DNA of 64,000 nucleotides from Hymenobacter psoromatis (lineage in GTDB: Bacteria; Bacteroidota; Bacteroidia; Cytophagales; Hymenobacteraceae), in contig NZ_JAIFAG010000001.1 in the NCBI RefSeq assembly GCF_020012125.1, positions 4,464,001 through 4,528,000 on the forward strand, read 5' to 3'. Positions 31,807 to 40,660 of this stretch are shown one piece after another. Numbering within the stretch: the stretch's first letter is position 1; every line of letters starts with the position of its first letter. The position numbers and the translations under genes are program-made. The notes beneath the pieces are model-generated. The model made no database searches. It saw nothing but the letters and a program-made list of their open reading frames with translations, and had not been told where the DNA came from.

Positions 31807-33462
31807 ATGCTTACTCCCACCACCGACATCCTCATCATCGGGGCCGGGCTGGCCGGCCTGGTGGCCGCCGCCGAAGCCACCGCCGCCGGCAAGCGCGTAG
31901 TAGTGCTCGACCAGGAGCCCGCCCAGAACTTGGGCGGCCAGGCCTTTTGGTCGTTCGGGGGCATTTTTTTGGTGAATTCGCCCGAGCAGCGGCGGCTGGG
32001 CATCCATGATGGCTTCGACCTGGCTTGGGCCGACTGGCAGGCTACGGCCGGCTTCGACCGGCCCGAGGATGCCTGGCCCCGCCGCTGGGCCGAGGCCTAC
32101 GTGCAGTGGGCGGCCGGCGAAAAGCGCGCCTGGCTGCGCGCGCGCGGCGTGCGGTTTTTTCCGGTGGTGGGCTGGGCCGAGCGGGGCGGGGCCGGGGCCA
32201 GCGCGCCCGGCAACTCGGTGCCGCGCTTCCACGTGACGTGGGGCACCGGGCCGGGGGTAGTAGCCCCCTTCATTGCCCAGGCCCGCGCCGCCGAGGCCAA
32301 GGGGTTGCTCGAATTTCGCTTTCGCCACCGCGTGAGCGAGCTGGTGCGCACCAACGGGGCCGTGACGGGCGTGCGCGGCGAGGTGCTGGTGCCCAGCGAC
32401 GTGCCGCGCGGCGCGCCCAGCAGCCGCGAAAAAACCGGCGACTTTGCGCTAAGCGCCGGGGCCGTTATCGTCACGGCCGGCGGCATTGGGGGCAACCACG
32501 AGCTGGTGCGCCGCCACTGGCCCGCCCGCCTGGGCGCGGCCCCCAAAAACATGATTTCGGGCGTGCCGGCGCACGTCGATGGCCGGATGCTGGGCATTAC
32601 CGAGCAGGCGGGGGGTAGGCTCATCAACCAGGACCGCATGTGGCACTACACCGAGGGTATCCAGAACTGGGACCCCATCTGGCCCATGCACGGCATTCGC
32701 ATTTTGCCGGGGCCGTCGTCGCTGTGGCTCGATGCGCGCGGGCGGCGGCTGCCCGACCCGCTGTGGCCGGGCTTCGACACGCTGGGCACGCTGGCCCACC
32801 TGCGCACCACGGGCCACGACTACTCGTGGTTTGTGCTCACCCAGAAGATTATCGAGAAGGAATTTGCCCTCTCCGGCTCCGAGCAAAACCCCGACCTCAC
32901 GGGCAAAAGCATCTGGCAAACGCTGGGCCGGGTGCGGGGCGGTGGCACCCCGCCGCTGCGGGCGTTTATGGAAAAAGGCGAAGACTTCGTGGTGAAAAAC
33001 AACCTGCCCGACCTGGTGGCGGGCATGAACGCCCTCACCCCCGAGCCGCTGCTGGACCTGGCCACCATCCGGGCCGAAATCGAAAACCGCGACCGCCAGC
33101 TCACCAACCCCTTTGGCAAAGACGCGCAGCTCACGGCCGTGCGCGGCGCCCGCAAGTACCTCGGCGACCGCCTCATCCGCACGGCCAAGCCCCACCGCCT
33201 GCTCGACCCCGCGCAGGGGCCGCTCATCGCGGTGCGCCTGCACCTCATCACCCGCAAAAGCCTCGGCGGCCTGCTCACCAACTTGCAGGGCCAGGTGCTC
33301 GATGCTGCCGGCCAGCCCATTGCCGGCCTCTACGCGGCGGGCGAGGTGGCGGGCTTCGGCGGGGGCGGCATGCACGGCTACCGGGCGCTGGAGGGCACGT
33401 TTTTGGGTGGCTGCCTCTTCTCGGGCCGGGCGGCGGGTAGGGCGGCGGGGGACGCAAGCTAG
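31807..33462 (+). CDS. FAD-binding dehydrogenase (fumarate reductase/ketosteroid dehydrogenase-like)
   Basis: A 551-residue flavoprotein. The N-terminal ADP-binding motif is TDILIIGAGLAGLVAAAEAT (GxGxxG), then LGGQAFWSFGGIF; a second dinucleotide segment AGAVIVTAGGIGGN lies near 220; the C-terminal YAAGEVAGFGGGGMHGYRAL closes the FAD site. This is the FAD_binding_2 arrangement of KstD/fumarate reductase-like enzymes. No signal sequence or heme motif, so cytoplasmic. Substrate unknown. It ends 4 nt from the convergent TonB receptor gene. Confidence 0.88.
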   Translation: MLTPTTDILIIGAGLAGLVAAAEATAAGKRVVVLDQEPAQNLGGQAFWSFGGIFLVNSPEQRRLGIHDGFDLAWADWQATAGFDRPEDAWPRRWAEAYVQWAAGEKRAWLRARGVRFFPVVGWAERGGAGASAPGNSVPRFHVTWGTGPGVVAPFIAQARAAEAKGLLEFRFRHRVSELVRTNGAVTGVRGEVLVPSDVPRGAPSSREKTGDFALSAGAVIVTAGGIGGNHELVRRHWPARLGAAPKNMISGVPAHVDGRMLGITEQAGGRLINQDRMWHYTEGIQNWDPIWPMHGIRILPGPSSLWLDARGRRLPDPLWPGFDTLGTLAHLRTTGHDYSWFVLTQKIIEKEFALSGSEQNPDLTGKSIWQTLGRVRGGGTPPLRAFMEKGEDFVVKNNLPDLVAGMNALTPEPLLDLATIRAEIENRDRQLTNPFGKDAQLTAVRGARKYLGDRLIRTAKPHRLLDPAQGPLIAVRLHLITRKSLGGLLTNLQGQVLDAAGQPIAGLYAAGEVAGFGGGGMHGYRALEGTFLGGCLFSGRAAGRAAGDAS

Positions 33463-33466
33463 GCGG

Positions 33467-36274
33467 CTACAGGGTAGCCCGCACGCCCAGTAGCCAGGTG
33501 CGGGGTAGGGGCACGGCCCCGTAGTCCTGGCCAGCCAGGCCACTGTTGCTGCCGCCACTGCTCACGTTAGGGTCATAGCCGCGGTAGCTGGTTAGCACCA
33601 ACAGATTCTGCGCGCCCACCCAAAAGCTAAGGTCCTGGGTGGCCGTTTGGCGCAGACGGTAGGCCACGGTGAGTGAGGATAGGCGCACATGGCTACCGTT
33701 CTCAAGCAGGCGGTTAGAAATAGTCTCCTGCTGCCCGAAGGAGGTGTTGACATCGCTGCCGGGCGCGGGCACGGTGGTATTCTGGTTGGTGGGCGTCCAG
33801 TAGTTTCGCGCCGTGACGACATTGTTGCTGTAGCCGCTGGGCACGTCCAGAAAGGCTAGCTGGTGGTTGAGCACCTGGTAGCCAAACTGGCCATCAAGCT
33901 GCATATCGAGGGCCAGCCGGCCGAGCCGCAGCTGCTGGCTGAGGCCCGCCAGCTGGCCCGGAATGCCGCTGCCCAGGTACTGCCGGTCGGCAGTATCGAA
34001 CCGGCCGTTGCCATTCGCATCGCGGAAGCGGAGCGTGCCATTGGCCGCCAGCCCGTCCTGCTGGTAGCCGTTCACGGCCGCCACCGGGTGGTTGTTATAA
34101 GCTGGGTCGGTCCGCACCGCGTACTCGTCGCCTTGCAGGCGGTTGCGGTTGAGACTGGCCACTAGCCGGGTAGTGCCTCGCACGCGGCCTACGTGCCAGG
34201 TAGTGCTTCCGGTTAGCTCCAGTCCCTGGTTACGAATGGTGCCTTCATCAAAAAACGAGCTATACCCGTCGCCGGAATTTGAATACACGGCCACTACCGT
34301 GTTCAGCAGCACGTGGTGGCTCTGACGCTGGTAGGCCACGAGCTGCCCGCTGAAGCGGCCGCCGGGTGCACCCATGCGCAGGCCCACTTCGAGCTGGTCG
34401 GTGCGCAGGGCAGCTTGTTGCCGGTCAGAGCGAGGGGCGAATGGGTTGGTGCTGGAGGGGGTCAGCGACACCGGCCCGAAAGTGCCAAACCCAAAGCCGA
34501 GTACACCGGTGCGGGCGGCCCCTAGCCACAGCGTGGGGGCCAGCCGGCCCGCTGCTAGTCGCGGCTGCCAGCTCAGCTGTGCCGCCGGATAAAACTCGGT
34601 GTTAGCATCCTGCCTGAAATGGGCATAGCTCAGGCTGACTTCCGCGCGCAAGGTGCTGTCGAGGGCGTAGTGTACGCGGCCCCAGGGCTGGTGCAGCCGG
34701 AATTTATTCCCGTACTGCAAGTAGCCGGAGTTGACGCCAACGGCAGGAAACCCGACCGGAACCCCGGCAGTGTAGTAGTAGGTGTACTGGTATGATTTTC
34801 TGGCAGCGTAGTCCCTGGCCTGGTACTGGTAGTCGACTTCGACTCCCACCTGATGCCGCCCCAGCTGGCGCTGGTAGTGCAGGGCCAGCCGGCCCGACCA
34901 CTGGCTGGCCTGCACCGACTGATGCCCATAATGGGGGTCGGCCCGCACCGCAGGGCTATAGGGAAAATCCGGCTGCATGTAGCTGTCGGCATCGAGGAGG
35001 GTGCGCTGAAAGTTGGCGCTGGCCTGCACCGTCAGGTGCGGAGCCAACTGGTAGTCGGCGGCTAGCTGGCCCAGCAGGCGGCGCGTATTTGGCGTGCGAT
35101 ACACGTTATCGCTGAGCGCTACGGGATTGGTAAAGCCGAGGCCGTTGGGGTTGCCCTGGTACGGCTCGTCGTAGCTGTAGCCGCCCTGCGGGGTGTAAAC
35201 GCCGGCTGTAGGCGGGGCCAGCAGCGCCGCGCGCGTAGTTCCCGCCAGGCCGGTAGCGTAGGGTAGGCGCTGGGTAGTTTGGCCCAGCGTAGCGGTGGCG
35301 CGCAGGGTCAGGCGCTCGCCCAGCTGGCGGTCAAGGGCCAGGCGCAGGCCGTAGCGCTGCAAGTCTGACCCGTGCCCCACGCCGCTCTGCCGGCGGTAGT
35401 CAGTGCTCAGCAGAAAAGCCGTGCGGCCGGCGCGGCCTTCCAGGCTGAGCTGGTGCTGCTGCAAGCCCGCCACGCGGTACGTTTCGGCCTGCCAGTCGGT
35501 CCCGGCTCCCAGCTGCGTGCTTGGGTAAGGTAGGGGAAGCGCCCCGCCACGGTTGCTGTAAGCTGCGTTGGCGATGCTGGCATAGGCGCTGGCATCCAGC
35601 AAGTCGTAGCGGTGGCGCACCTGCTGCACCCCGCCGTAGGCCGAGTAGCGCACGCGCAGCGGCTGGCCCGCCGCCGCCGCCCGGCGCCGCGTGCGGATGC
35701 TGATGACTCCATTGGCCCCCAGCGCCCCGTAGCGTGCCACGGCCGCCGGCCCGGCCAGCACTTCTATGCTCTCAATGCTTTCGGGGGGTAGCAGCTGCAA
35801 GGGGTTGGCCCCCGCTTCGGCGTGCTGCTCCGCGATAGTAGTTGTGCCGATAGTACCCGAGGGTGTCAGGGGCGGCGAAGTGCCCAGCGGCTGGTCGGGC
35901 GTCAGCTCGTCGTTGAGAGCAGGCAGACCATTGATAATATATAGGGGCTGGCTGGTATCCTGCGCCCGACTGGCCCCCCTGATGCGCACCACCTGGCCGC
36001 TGCCGGGGCTACCATCATAGGGCGTCACCTGCACGCCGGCCACCGTGCGCAGCTGGTCCTGGATGGTAAGAAACGGCCGGATGGGCTGTTCCTGCCCTTG
36101 CAGCCGAAACGTGCCGCCCGGTGTGGGAGCCGCCGCCAGCGAATCGGGTAATGTGCCCCGAAATGCAGGGCGTAGCGTATCGGCCGGCGCGGGGTGGGGG
36201 AGCGCCGCTGTGGCTTGGGCAGCGGCGGGCAGCGTGGCTGATAGTAGGATAAAAGAAAGGTAGTAATTCGTCAT
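33467..36274 (-). CDS. SusC/RagA-type TonB-dependent outer-membrane receptor
   Basis: A 935-residue receptor. Signal peptide 1-19 (ends AAAQA); a TonB-box/plug region with VVRIRGASRAQDTSQPLYII (about 95-115) and PESIESIEVLAGPAAVARYG ... GVISIRTRRR (about 160-190), which are the SusC plug signatures; then a 22-strand beta-barrel with alternating aromatic residues to the end. The N-terminal CarboxypepD-like domain of most SusC proteins is missing. No susD follows, so the transported ligand and the lipoprotein lid are not known. It is convergent with the FAD dehydrogenase. Confidence 0.9.
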   Translation of the reverse strand: MTNYYLSFILLSATLPAAAQATAALPHPAPADTLRPAFRGTLPDSLAAAPTPGGTFRLQGQEQPIRPFLTIQDQLRTVAGVQVTPYDGSPGSGQVVRIRGASRAQDTSQPLYIINGLPALNDELTPDQPLGTSPPLTPSGTIGTTTIAEQHAEAGANPLQLLPPESIESIEVLAGPAAVARYGALGANGVISIRTRRRAAAAGQPLRVRYSAYGGVQQVRHRYDLLDASAYASIANAAYSNRGGALPLPYPSTQLGAGTDWQAETYRVAGLQQHQLSLEGRAGRTAFLLSTDYRRQSGVGHGSDLQRYGLRLALDRQLGERLTLRATATLGQTTQRLPYATGLAGTTRAALLAPPTAGVYTPQGGYSYDEPYQGNPNGLGFTNPVALSDNVYRTPNTRRLLGQLAADYQLAPHLTVQASANFQRTLLDADSYMQPDFPYSPAVRADPHYGHQSVQASQWSGRLALHYQRQLGRHQVGVEVDYQYQARDYAARKSYQYTYYYTAGVPVGFPAVGVNSGYLQYGNKFRLHQPWGRVHYALDSTLRAEVSLSYAHFRQDANTEFYPAAQLSWQPRLAAGRLAPTLWLGAARTGVLGFGFGTFGPVSLTPSSTNPFAPRSDRQQAALRTDQLEVGLRMGAPGGRFSGQLVAYQRQSHHVLLNTVVAVYSNSGDGYSSFFDEGTIRNQGLELTGSTTWHVGRVRGTTRLVASLNRNRLQGDEYAVRTDPAYNNHPVAAVNGYQQDGLAANGTLRFRDANGNGRFDTADRQYLGSGIPGQLAGLSQQLRLGRLALDMQLDGQFGYQVLNHQLAFLDVPSGYSNNVVTARNYWTPTNQNTTVPAPGSDVNTSFGQQETISNRLLENGSHVRLSSLTVAYRLRQTATQDLSFWVGAQNLLVLTSYRGYDPNVSSGGSNSGLAGQDYGAVPLPRTWLLGVRATL

Positions 36275-36462
36275 ACCGTGAATAATAGATAAAAGCGGTT
36301 AAAGATACTGCGCGTGCCACTTTTGCCGGAGCCAACCGAATGCATTGCCCACCCCAGCCGTGGGGCCACCGCTTCACGAATATCACACCAAAACTTCATG
36401 TAACTACTTAAAAACGTGCTCCGTATAAGCCCAACATTTCCCACCTTTCAACCCCTACGACC

Positions 36463-36675
36463 ATGTCGAAGAAAGCAGCAGACAGCCACAAGAAGGCCGC
36501 CGAACACCACACCGAAGCCGCCAAGCACCACACCGAGGCTGCCAAGCACCACGAAGCCGGCAGCCATGAGAAGGCCGCCCATCACGCGCATACCGCCGCC
36601 GCCCATAAGGACCACGCCACGGAGCACGCTACTACTGCCCGCAAGGCTCACGCCGAGGAGCACGGCAAGAAGTAG
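36463..36675 (+). CDS. His/Ala/Lys-rich small protein
   Basis: A 70-residue cytoplasmic protein made of repeated motifs: KKAAEHHTEAAKHHTEAAKH, then HEAGSHEKAAHHAHTAAAHK and HATEHATTARKAHAEEHGKK. The H-x-x-A-A-K-H-H periodicity predicts one long amphipathic helix with about 17 histidines, able in principle to bind metal or buffer protons. Similar short KHH-repeat proteins occur in Bacteroidetes; no function is established. It ends at a strong terminator, so it is its own transcription unit. Confidence 0.75.
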   Translation: MSKKAADSHKKAAEHHTEAAKHHTEAAKHHEAGSHEKAAHHAHTAAAHKDHATEHATTARKAHAEEHGKK

Positions 36676-36694
36676 GCCCACCAGCCACTAGTTT

Positions 36695-36740
36695 AAGCCG
36701 GCCCGCTTTCCCGTCAGGGAGGGCGGGCCGGCTTTTTTAT
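36695..36740 (+). terminator. Rho-independent terminator after the His-rich gene
   Basis: A 12-bp GC-rich stem (36695-36706 with 36723-36734) and a T6 tail. Confidence 0.88.
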
Positions 36741-37048
36741 ACCACCCTGATGCCCGTGCGCAGGATTTCGGCCACGAAGGGGTTCCAGTCGGTGAAGTCT
36801 TCGGGCCGGAAGGTATGCGGCTCAATATCGGCGTGGTGGACTAGCGCAGGCGACAGCAGCCGGGCATCTTTCGGGCTAAAACCACTAAATTCCTCCGCTA
36901 CCACGGCCACATCAATATCGGACCATTCGCGCTGCTCGTTGCGGGCGAAGGAGCCAAAGAGGATGACCCGTTGGGGCCGGACGCCCAGCGTATGCAAATC
37001 AGCCACGAAGGCCTGGACTTCGGCTAGGGCAGTGTGCTGAGTAACCAT
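36737..37048 (-). CDS. MNT-type nucleotidyltransferase (antitoxin of HEPN-MNT module 1)
   Basis: A 103-residue minimal nucleotidyltransferase with the catalytic GSFARNEQREWSDIDVAVV motif (GS-x10-DxD) and a third acidic position near ADIEPHTF. MntA-type proteins of HEPN-MNT modules AMPylate and silence the partner HEPN RNase. ATG 37048 overlaps the 3' end of the partner HEPN frame by 25 nt, the same overlap as in module 2. The gene is intact although its HEPN partner is broken. Confidence 0.85.
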   Translation of the reverse strand: MVTQHTALAEVQAFVADLHTLGVRPQRVILFGSFARNEQREWSDIDVAVVAEEFSGFSPKDARLLSPALVHHADIEPHTFRPEDFTDWNPFVAEILRTGIRVV

Positions 37049-37425
37049 GTGCGAAGGGTAGTTATTTCGGTGAACAGCTGTGTGGTATAAGCGGCCGTTG
37101 TTTGGGTTCGCAACTGGCGTACATACTCTGGATAACGGCCCTCCAACTGGTATTTGTTCAGCTCGACCGCTAGCCCCTGCTGGTCGGGCGTTGGCTGCAA
37201 TTGCGTCGCCTGCCACAGCTTAATGATATTATGCGTGCGCTGTGGGATGTCGTCCGCATTGTCTTTCACCCAGTGCGCTTTACTGAGCTTTTCGATAACT
37301 AAGTGGGTGAAGAACAAGCCGTGGATATACACCCCCGCTTGCAGCGTTTTCTGCACGTCGGCTCAATCGTCGGCGGCCGTGTCTTTCCAGTAGGCAATAT
37401 GTTCGGCCTTAGCTTCACTGACCTC
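37024..37425 (-). pseudogene. HEPN-domain gene of module 1, broken by a nonsense codon
   Basis: The frame from about 37425 reads VSEAKAEHIAYWKDTAADD, then TGA at 37365-37363, then ADVQKTLQAGVYIHGLFFTH and onward to the end RTWLLSTLP. The stop replaces the Trp conserved in the related copy at 59769 (QNWQEV against DD*ADV). No start codon is visible in frame just upstream. A 110-residue remainder could start at GTG 37356. The HEPN motif region QRTHNIIKL is kept. So this toxin gene is probably inactive or makes an N-truncated protein. Confidence 0.8.
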
Positions 37426-37464
37426 CGGTTGGGCATGTCCGCAAGGTAAGGCAGCGCCTTAAAT

Positions 37465-37472
37465 TACCTTTG
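37465..37472 (+). promoter_or_regulatory. -7 promoter element TACCTTTG for the E1 dehydrogenase
   Basis: A perfect TAnnTTTG match 34 nt before the ATG. Confidence 0.55.
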
Positions 37473-37506
37473 CCCGGCACTCTGCCTCCCCGCCCTACCC
37501 CCCACC

Positions 37507-39546
37507 ATGACCTTCGACCGCAAAGACTACCCCAACGACCTGCTGCTGCACCTCTACCGCGAGCTGCTGAAGCCGCGCCTGATTGAGGAAAAAATGCTGA
37601 TTCTGCTGCGCCAGGGCAAGGTGAGCAAGTGGTTTTCGGGCATCGGGCAGGAAGCTATTTCGGTGGGCAGCACGCTGGCGCTGAACGCCGATGAATATAT
37701 CCTACCCCTGCACCGCAACCTGGGCGTGTTCACGGGGCGCGGGGTGCCGCTGGGGCGGCTGTTTGCGCAGTGGCAGGGCAAGGCCACGGGCTATACCAAG
37801 GGCCGTGACCGCTCGTTTCACTTCGGCACCAACGAGCACCACATTGTGGGCATGATTTCGCACCTCGGCCCGCAGCTGGCCGTGGCCGACGGCATCGCGC
37901 TGGCCGATTTGCTGGACGAGAAGCCCCGCGTGACGCTCACCTACTCGGGCGACGGCGGGGCCAGTGAGGGCGATTTTCACGAGGCGCTCAACGTGGCGGC
38001 GGTGTGGCAGCTGCCGGTTATTTTCCTGGTCGAGAATAACGGCTACGGCCTCAGCACGCCGAGTAATGAGCAGTTTCGGTTTAAGTCCTTCGTGGATAAA
38101 GGCCCCGCCTACGGCATGGAGGCCGTGCAGCTTGACGGTAACAATGTGCTCGAAGTCTATGACAAAATCAACACCCTCGCCGAAGACCTGCGCCAAAACC
38201 CACGCCCGGTGCTGGTAGAGGCCCTGACCTTTCGGATGCGCGGCCACGAGGAAGCCAGCGGCACCAAGTATGTGCCCGCCGAGCTGCTGCAAGAATGGGC
38301 CACTAAAGACCCCGTGGAAACCTACGAAAAGTGGCTGCTGGCCGAGGGCATCCTCAGCGAAACGGCCCGCGTGCAGGTGCGCGAGGGCCTCAAGCAGGAA
38401 ATCGAGCGGGGGTGGCAGGAGTCGGAAGCGGCCCCTATCCCCCACGCCGACGACCAAGCCGAGCTGGCCGACATGTACGCGCCGGTGGTAGGGAAGAGGG
38501 AAGAATCAAGAGTTAAGAATTTGCCGGATGACAAGGAGAATTCCGATAACGAAGAACCCTTACCTCTTACCTCTCAACTCTTAACTCAAAACCTCCGCTT
38601 CATCGACGCCATTCAGCAGGGGTTGCGGCAGAGCATGGCGCGCTTTCCCGAGCTGGTGCTCATGGGCCAGGACATTGCCGAGTACGGCGGCGTGTTTAAG
38701 ATTACCGAGGGCTTCGTGGCCGAGTTTGGAAAGGGTAGGGTGCGCAACACGCCGCTGTGCGAGTCGGCCATCGTGGGGGCGGGGCTGGGCCTGAGCATCC
38801 GGGGTAAGAAGTCGATGGTGGAGATGCAGTTTGCCGACTTCGTGACCTGCGGCTTCAATCAGATTGTCAATAATTTAGCTAAGAGCTACTACCGCTGGGG
38901 CCAAAACGCCGACGTGGTAATTCGGATGCCGACCGGCGCGGGCTCGGCCGCCGGGCCCTTCCACAGCCAGAGCAACGAGGCGTGGTTTACGCACGTGCCG
39001 GGCCTGAAAGTGGTATATCCCAGCAACCCGCACGACGCCAAGGGCCTGCTCTGCGCCGCGTTTGAAGACCCCAACCCGGTCATGTATTTTGAGCACAAAA
39101 TGCTCTACCGCTCGCTGAGCGGGCCGGTGCCGGAGGCGTACTACACCACGCCCATCGGCCAAGCGGCGTTGGCGCAGGAGGGCAACGAGCTGAGCATCAT
39201 TACCTACGGCATGGGTGTGCACTGGGCATTGGCCGCGTGTAAGGAGCTGGAAATTCAAGCCGACATCCTCGACCTGCGCACGCTGCTGCCCTGGGATACC
39301 GAGGCCGTGGGCCGCTCGGTGCGCAAAACCGGCCGCGTACTCATCCTGCACGAAGACACGCTGACCGGCGGCCTGGGCGGCGAAATCGCGGCCTGGATTG
39401 CCGAAAACTGCTTTAGCAGCCTCGACGCGCCGGTGCGCCGCGTGGCCTCGCTCGACACGGCCGTGCCCTTCGCACCGCAGCTTGAGGCAGGGTTTTTGCC
39501 TCAGCAGCGGCTGCGCGAACAGCTGCGGGCGTTGCGCGACTATTAG
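37507..39546 (+). CDS. Fused alpha/beta 2-oxo-acid dehydrogenase E1 (branched-chain or pyruvate type)
   Basis: A 679-residue ThDP enzyme in which alpha (about 1-325) and beta (about 360-679) subunits are one chain. Alpha: SGDGGASEGDFHEALNVAAV with the GDG...N ThDP motif near 147, and RDRSFHFGTNEH. Beta: MGQDIAEYGGVFKITEGF, HSQSNEAWFTHVPGLKVVYP and LHEDTLTGGLGGEIAAWIAE. The linker is acidic (PDDKENSDNEEP). It would decarboxylate a 2-oxo acid (branched-chain most likely) and load the lipoyl group of an E2. No E2/E3 gene is adjacent. Confidence 0.92.
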   Translation: MTFDRKDYPNDLLLHLYRELLKPRLIEEKMLILLRQGKVSKWFSGIGQEAISVGSTLALNADEYILPLHRNLGVFTGRGVPLGRLFAQWQGKATGYTKGRDRSFHFGTNEHHIVGMISHLGPQLAVADGIALADLLDEKPRVTLTYSGDGGASEGDFHEALNVAAVWQLPVIFLVENNGYGLSTPSNEQFRFKSFVDKGPAYGMEAVQLDGNNVLEVYDKINTLAEDLRQNPRPVLVEALTFRMRGHEEASGTKYVPAELLQEWATKDPVETYEKWLLAEGILSETARVQVREGLKQEIERGWQESEAAPIPHADDQAELADMYAPVVGKREESRVKNLPDDKENSDNEEPLPLTSQLLTQNLRFIDAIQQGLRQSMARFPELVLMGQDIAEYGGVFKITEGFVAEFGKGRVRNTPLCESAIVGAGLGLSIRGKKSMVEMQFADFVTCGFNQIVNNLAKSYYRWGQNADVVIRMPTGAGSAAGPFHSQSNEAWFTHVPGLKVVYPSNPHDAKGLLCAAFEDPNPVMYFEHKMLYRSLSGPVPEAYYTTPIGQAALAQEGNELSIITYGMGVHWALAACKELEIQADILDLRTLLPWDTEAVGRSVRKTGRVLILHEDTLTGGLGGEIAAWIAENCFSSLDAPVRRVASLDTAVPFAPQLEAGFLPQQRLREQLRALRDY

Positions 39547-39601
39547 CGCGGCCCAAATTAGCTTTATCTTAAATTATCTAACGTCCTATTTAGTACTTAT
39601 T

Positions 39602-40234
39602 GTGAAGGCTTTATCAACGCCGTGGTTGCGGGGGCTGCTGCTGCCCGTGCTGCTGGGGCTGCTGGGCGGCTGCGCGGTGTACGACCGCGTGTTTCATCCG
39701 CACCGGCTGCCTACCCCCAACATGACCCCCGAAGCGAAAGCCAAGGCACGAGCCGCTGAAAAAGCGCGCCACAAGGGCTTGTCGCTCAAAGCAGCCGACC
39801 CCGATGCCGACGCGGCCGGCACCAACGCCACCGACCCGGCCGCTGCCGACGAGAAGAAGAAACCCGTCTCGTACAGCGACTTGCCCGAAGGCACCCGCAT
39901 TAAGTACGACAAGCAGGGCTTGGTAAAAACGGGTACGCTGAAGCGCCTGGATATCAACCGCCGCCAGCTGCATCACTACAACCTGCACCCCGACAAGCCG
40001 CGCGAAGCCAGCCGCGAAAACCGCGACTTGCGCAAGAAGGGCCGTAAAAACCACGGTAAAGGCAAGGCCGCCGCCGAGCCCCGCGGCAAAGCCGACCCCG
40101 CCGATACCGAGCCTATTCCTGCCCCCGCCCCCGCCGCCGCGCCTACCCCCCCGCTCGCCCCCAAAGCTAAGGCCCCCAAGGTGCCAGTGCCTAAGCCCGA
40201 CCCCACGCAGCCCGCCCCCGGCAACGGCCCCTAG
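39602..40234 (+). CDS. Lipoprotein with basic, Pro/Ala-rich tail
   Basis: GTG 39602 gives a 210-residue lipoprotein: KALSTPWLRGLLLPVLLGLL, lipobox LGGC (Cys near 23). After an Ala/Lys-rich helix comes a compact region (PVSYSDLPEGTRIKYDKQGL, TGTLKRLDINRRQLHHYNLH) and a Lys/Arg-rich then Pro/Ala-rich C-terminus. No family is recognised. It starts 55 nt after the E1 gene and is followed 48 nt later by another small exported protein; both may share its transcript. Confidence 0.62.
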   Translation: MKALSTPWLRGLLLPVLLGLLGGCAVYDRVFHPHRLPTPNMTPEAKAKARAAEKARHKGLSLKAADPDADAAGTNATDPAAADEKKKPVSYSDLPEGTRIKYDKQGLVKTGTLKRLDINRRQLHHYNLHPDKPREASRENRDLRKKGRKNHGKGKAAAEPRGKADPADTEPIPAPAPAAAPTPPLAPKAKAPKVPVPKPDPTQPAPGNGP

Positions 40235-40282
40235 GTAGGGTAGAAGTAAAAGTAAAGGGCACTGATTTTTAAGTAAAAAACT

Positions 40283-40576
40283 ATGCTTCAGTACGTAGCG
40301 ATTGCCTGGCTGCTGGTGGCTCCGGCTCAGACCGTGCCCACCAGCCCCGCCCGCCAGCGTGCCGCCAACCGCCAGGCCCTGCGCGATGCCCGGCGCGCCG
40401 AGGCCCCCTACAAAGCCAGCCACCTCGATGTGACGCGCCAGCAGCTGCGCCGCGGCAGCAGCGCTACCCCCGCCCGCCCCGCCGACGCGCCCCGCTATGG
40501 CCGCGATGGCCGCCCGCGTGTGCCCGTGGCCCAGCGTCTGGGCCTGCGCCGCCCCCAAACCGAACCCAACCCCTAA
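40283..40576 (+). CDS. Small Arg-rich exported protein
   Basis: A 97-residue protein with a short hydrophobic N-terminus (MLQYVAIAWLLVAPAQT) that may be a signal peptide, then an Arg/Ala/Pro-rich chain (ARQRAANRQALRDARRAEAP, then QQLRRGSSATPARPADAP). Isoelectric point must be high. No known domain. Reality as a gene rests on frame quality, signal-like start and position between two genes on the same strand. Confidence 0.5.
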   Translation: MLQYVAIAWLLVAPAQTVPTSPARQRAANRQALRDARRAEAPYKASHLDVTRQQLRRGSSATPARPADAPRYGRDGRPRVPVAQRLGLRRPQTEPNP

Positions 40577-40660
40577 CTCCGTAGTTAAGGGGGGCCTGGT
40601 ACGAAAGCCTGCCCCTTTTTCTTTTTTATAATCCGTTAATTTTTAAAGCACTACCTTTTT

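Noticed and set aside
32449..33558. 369-codon frame antisense to the FAD dehydrogenase
   Set aside because: The plus-strand flavoprotein shows complete FAD motifs; the antisense product is low-complexity.
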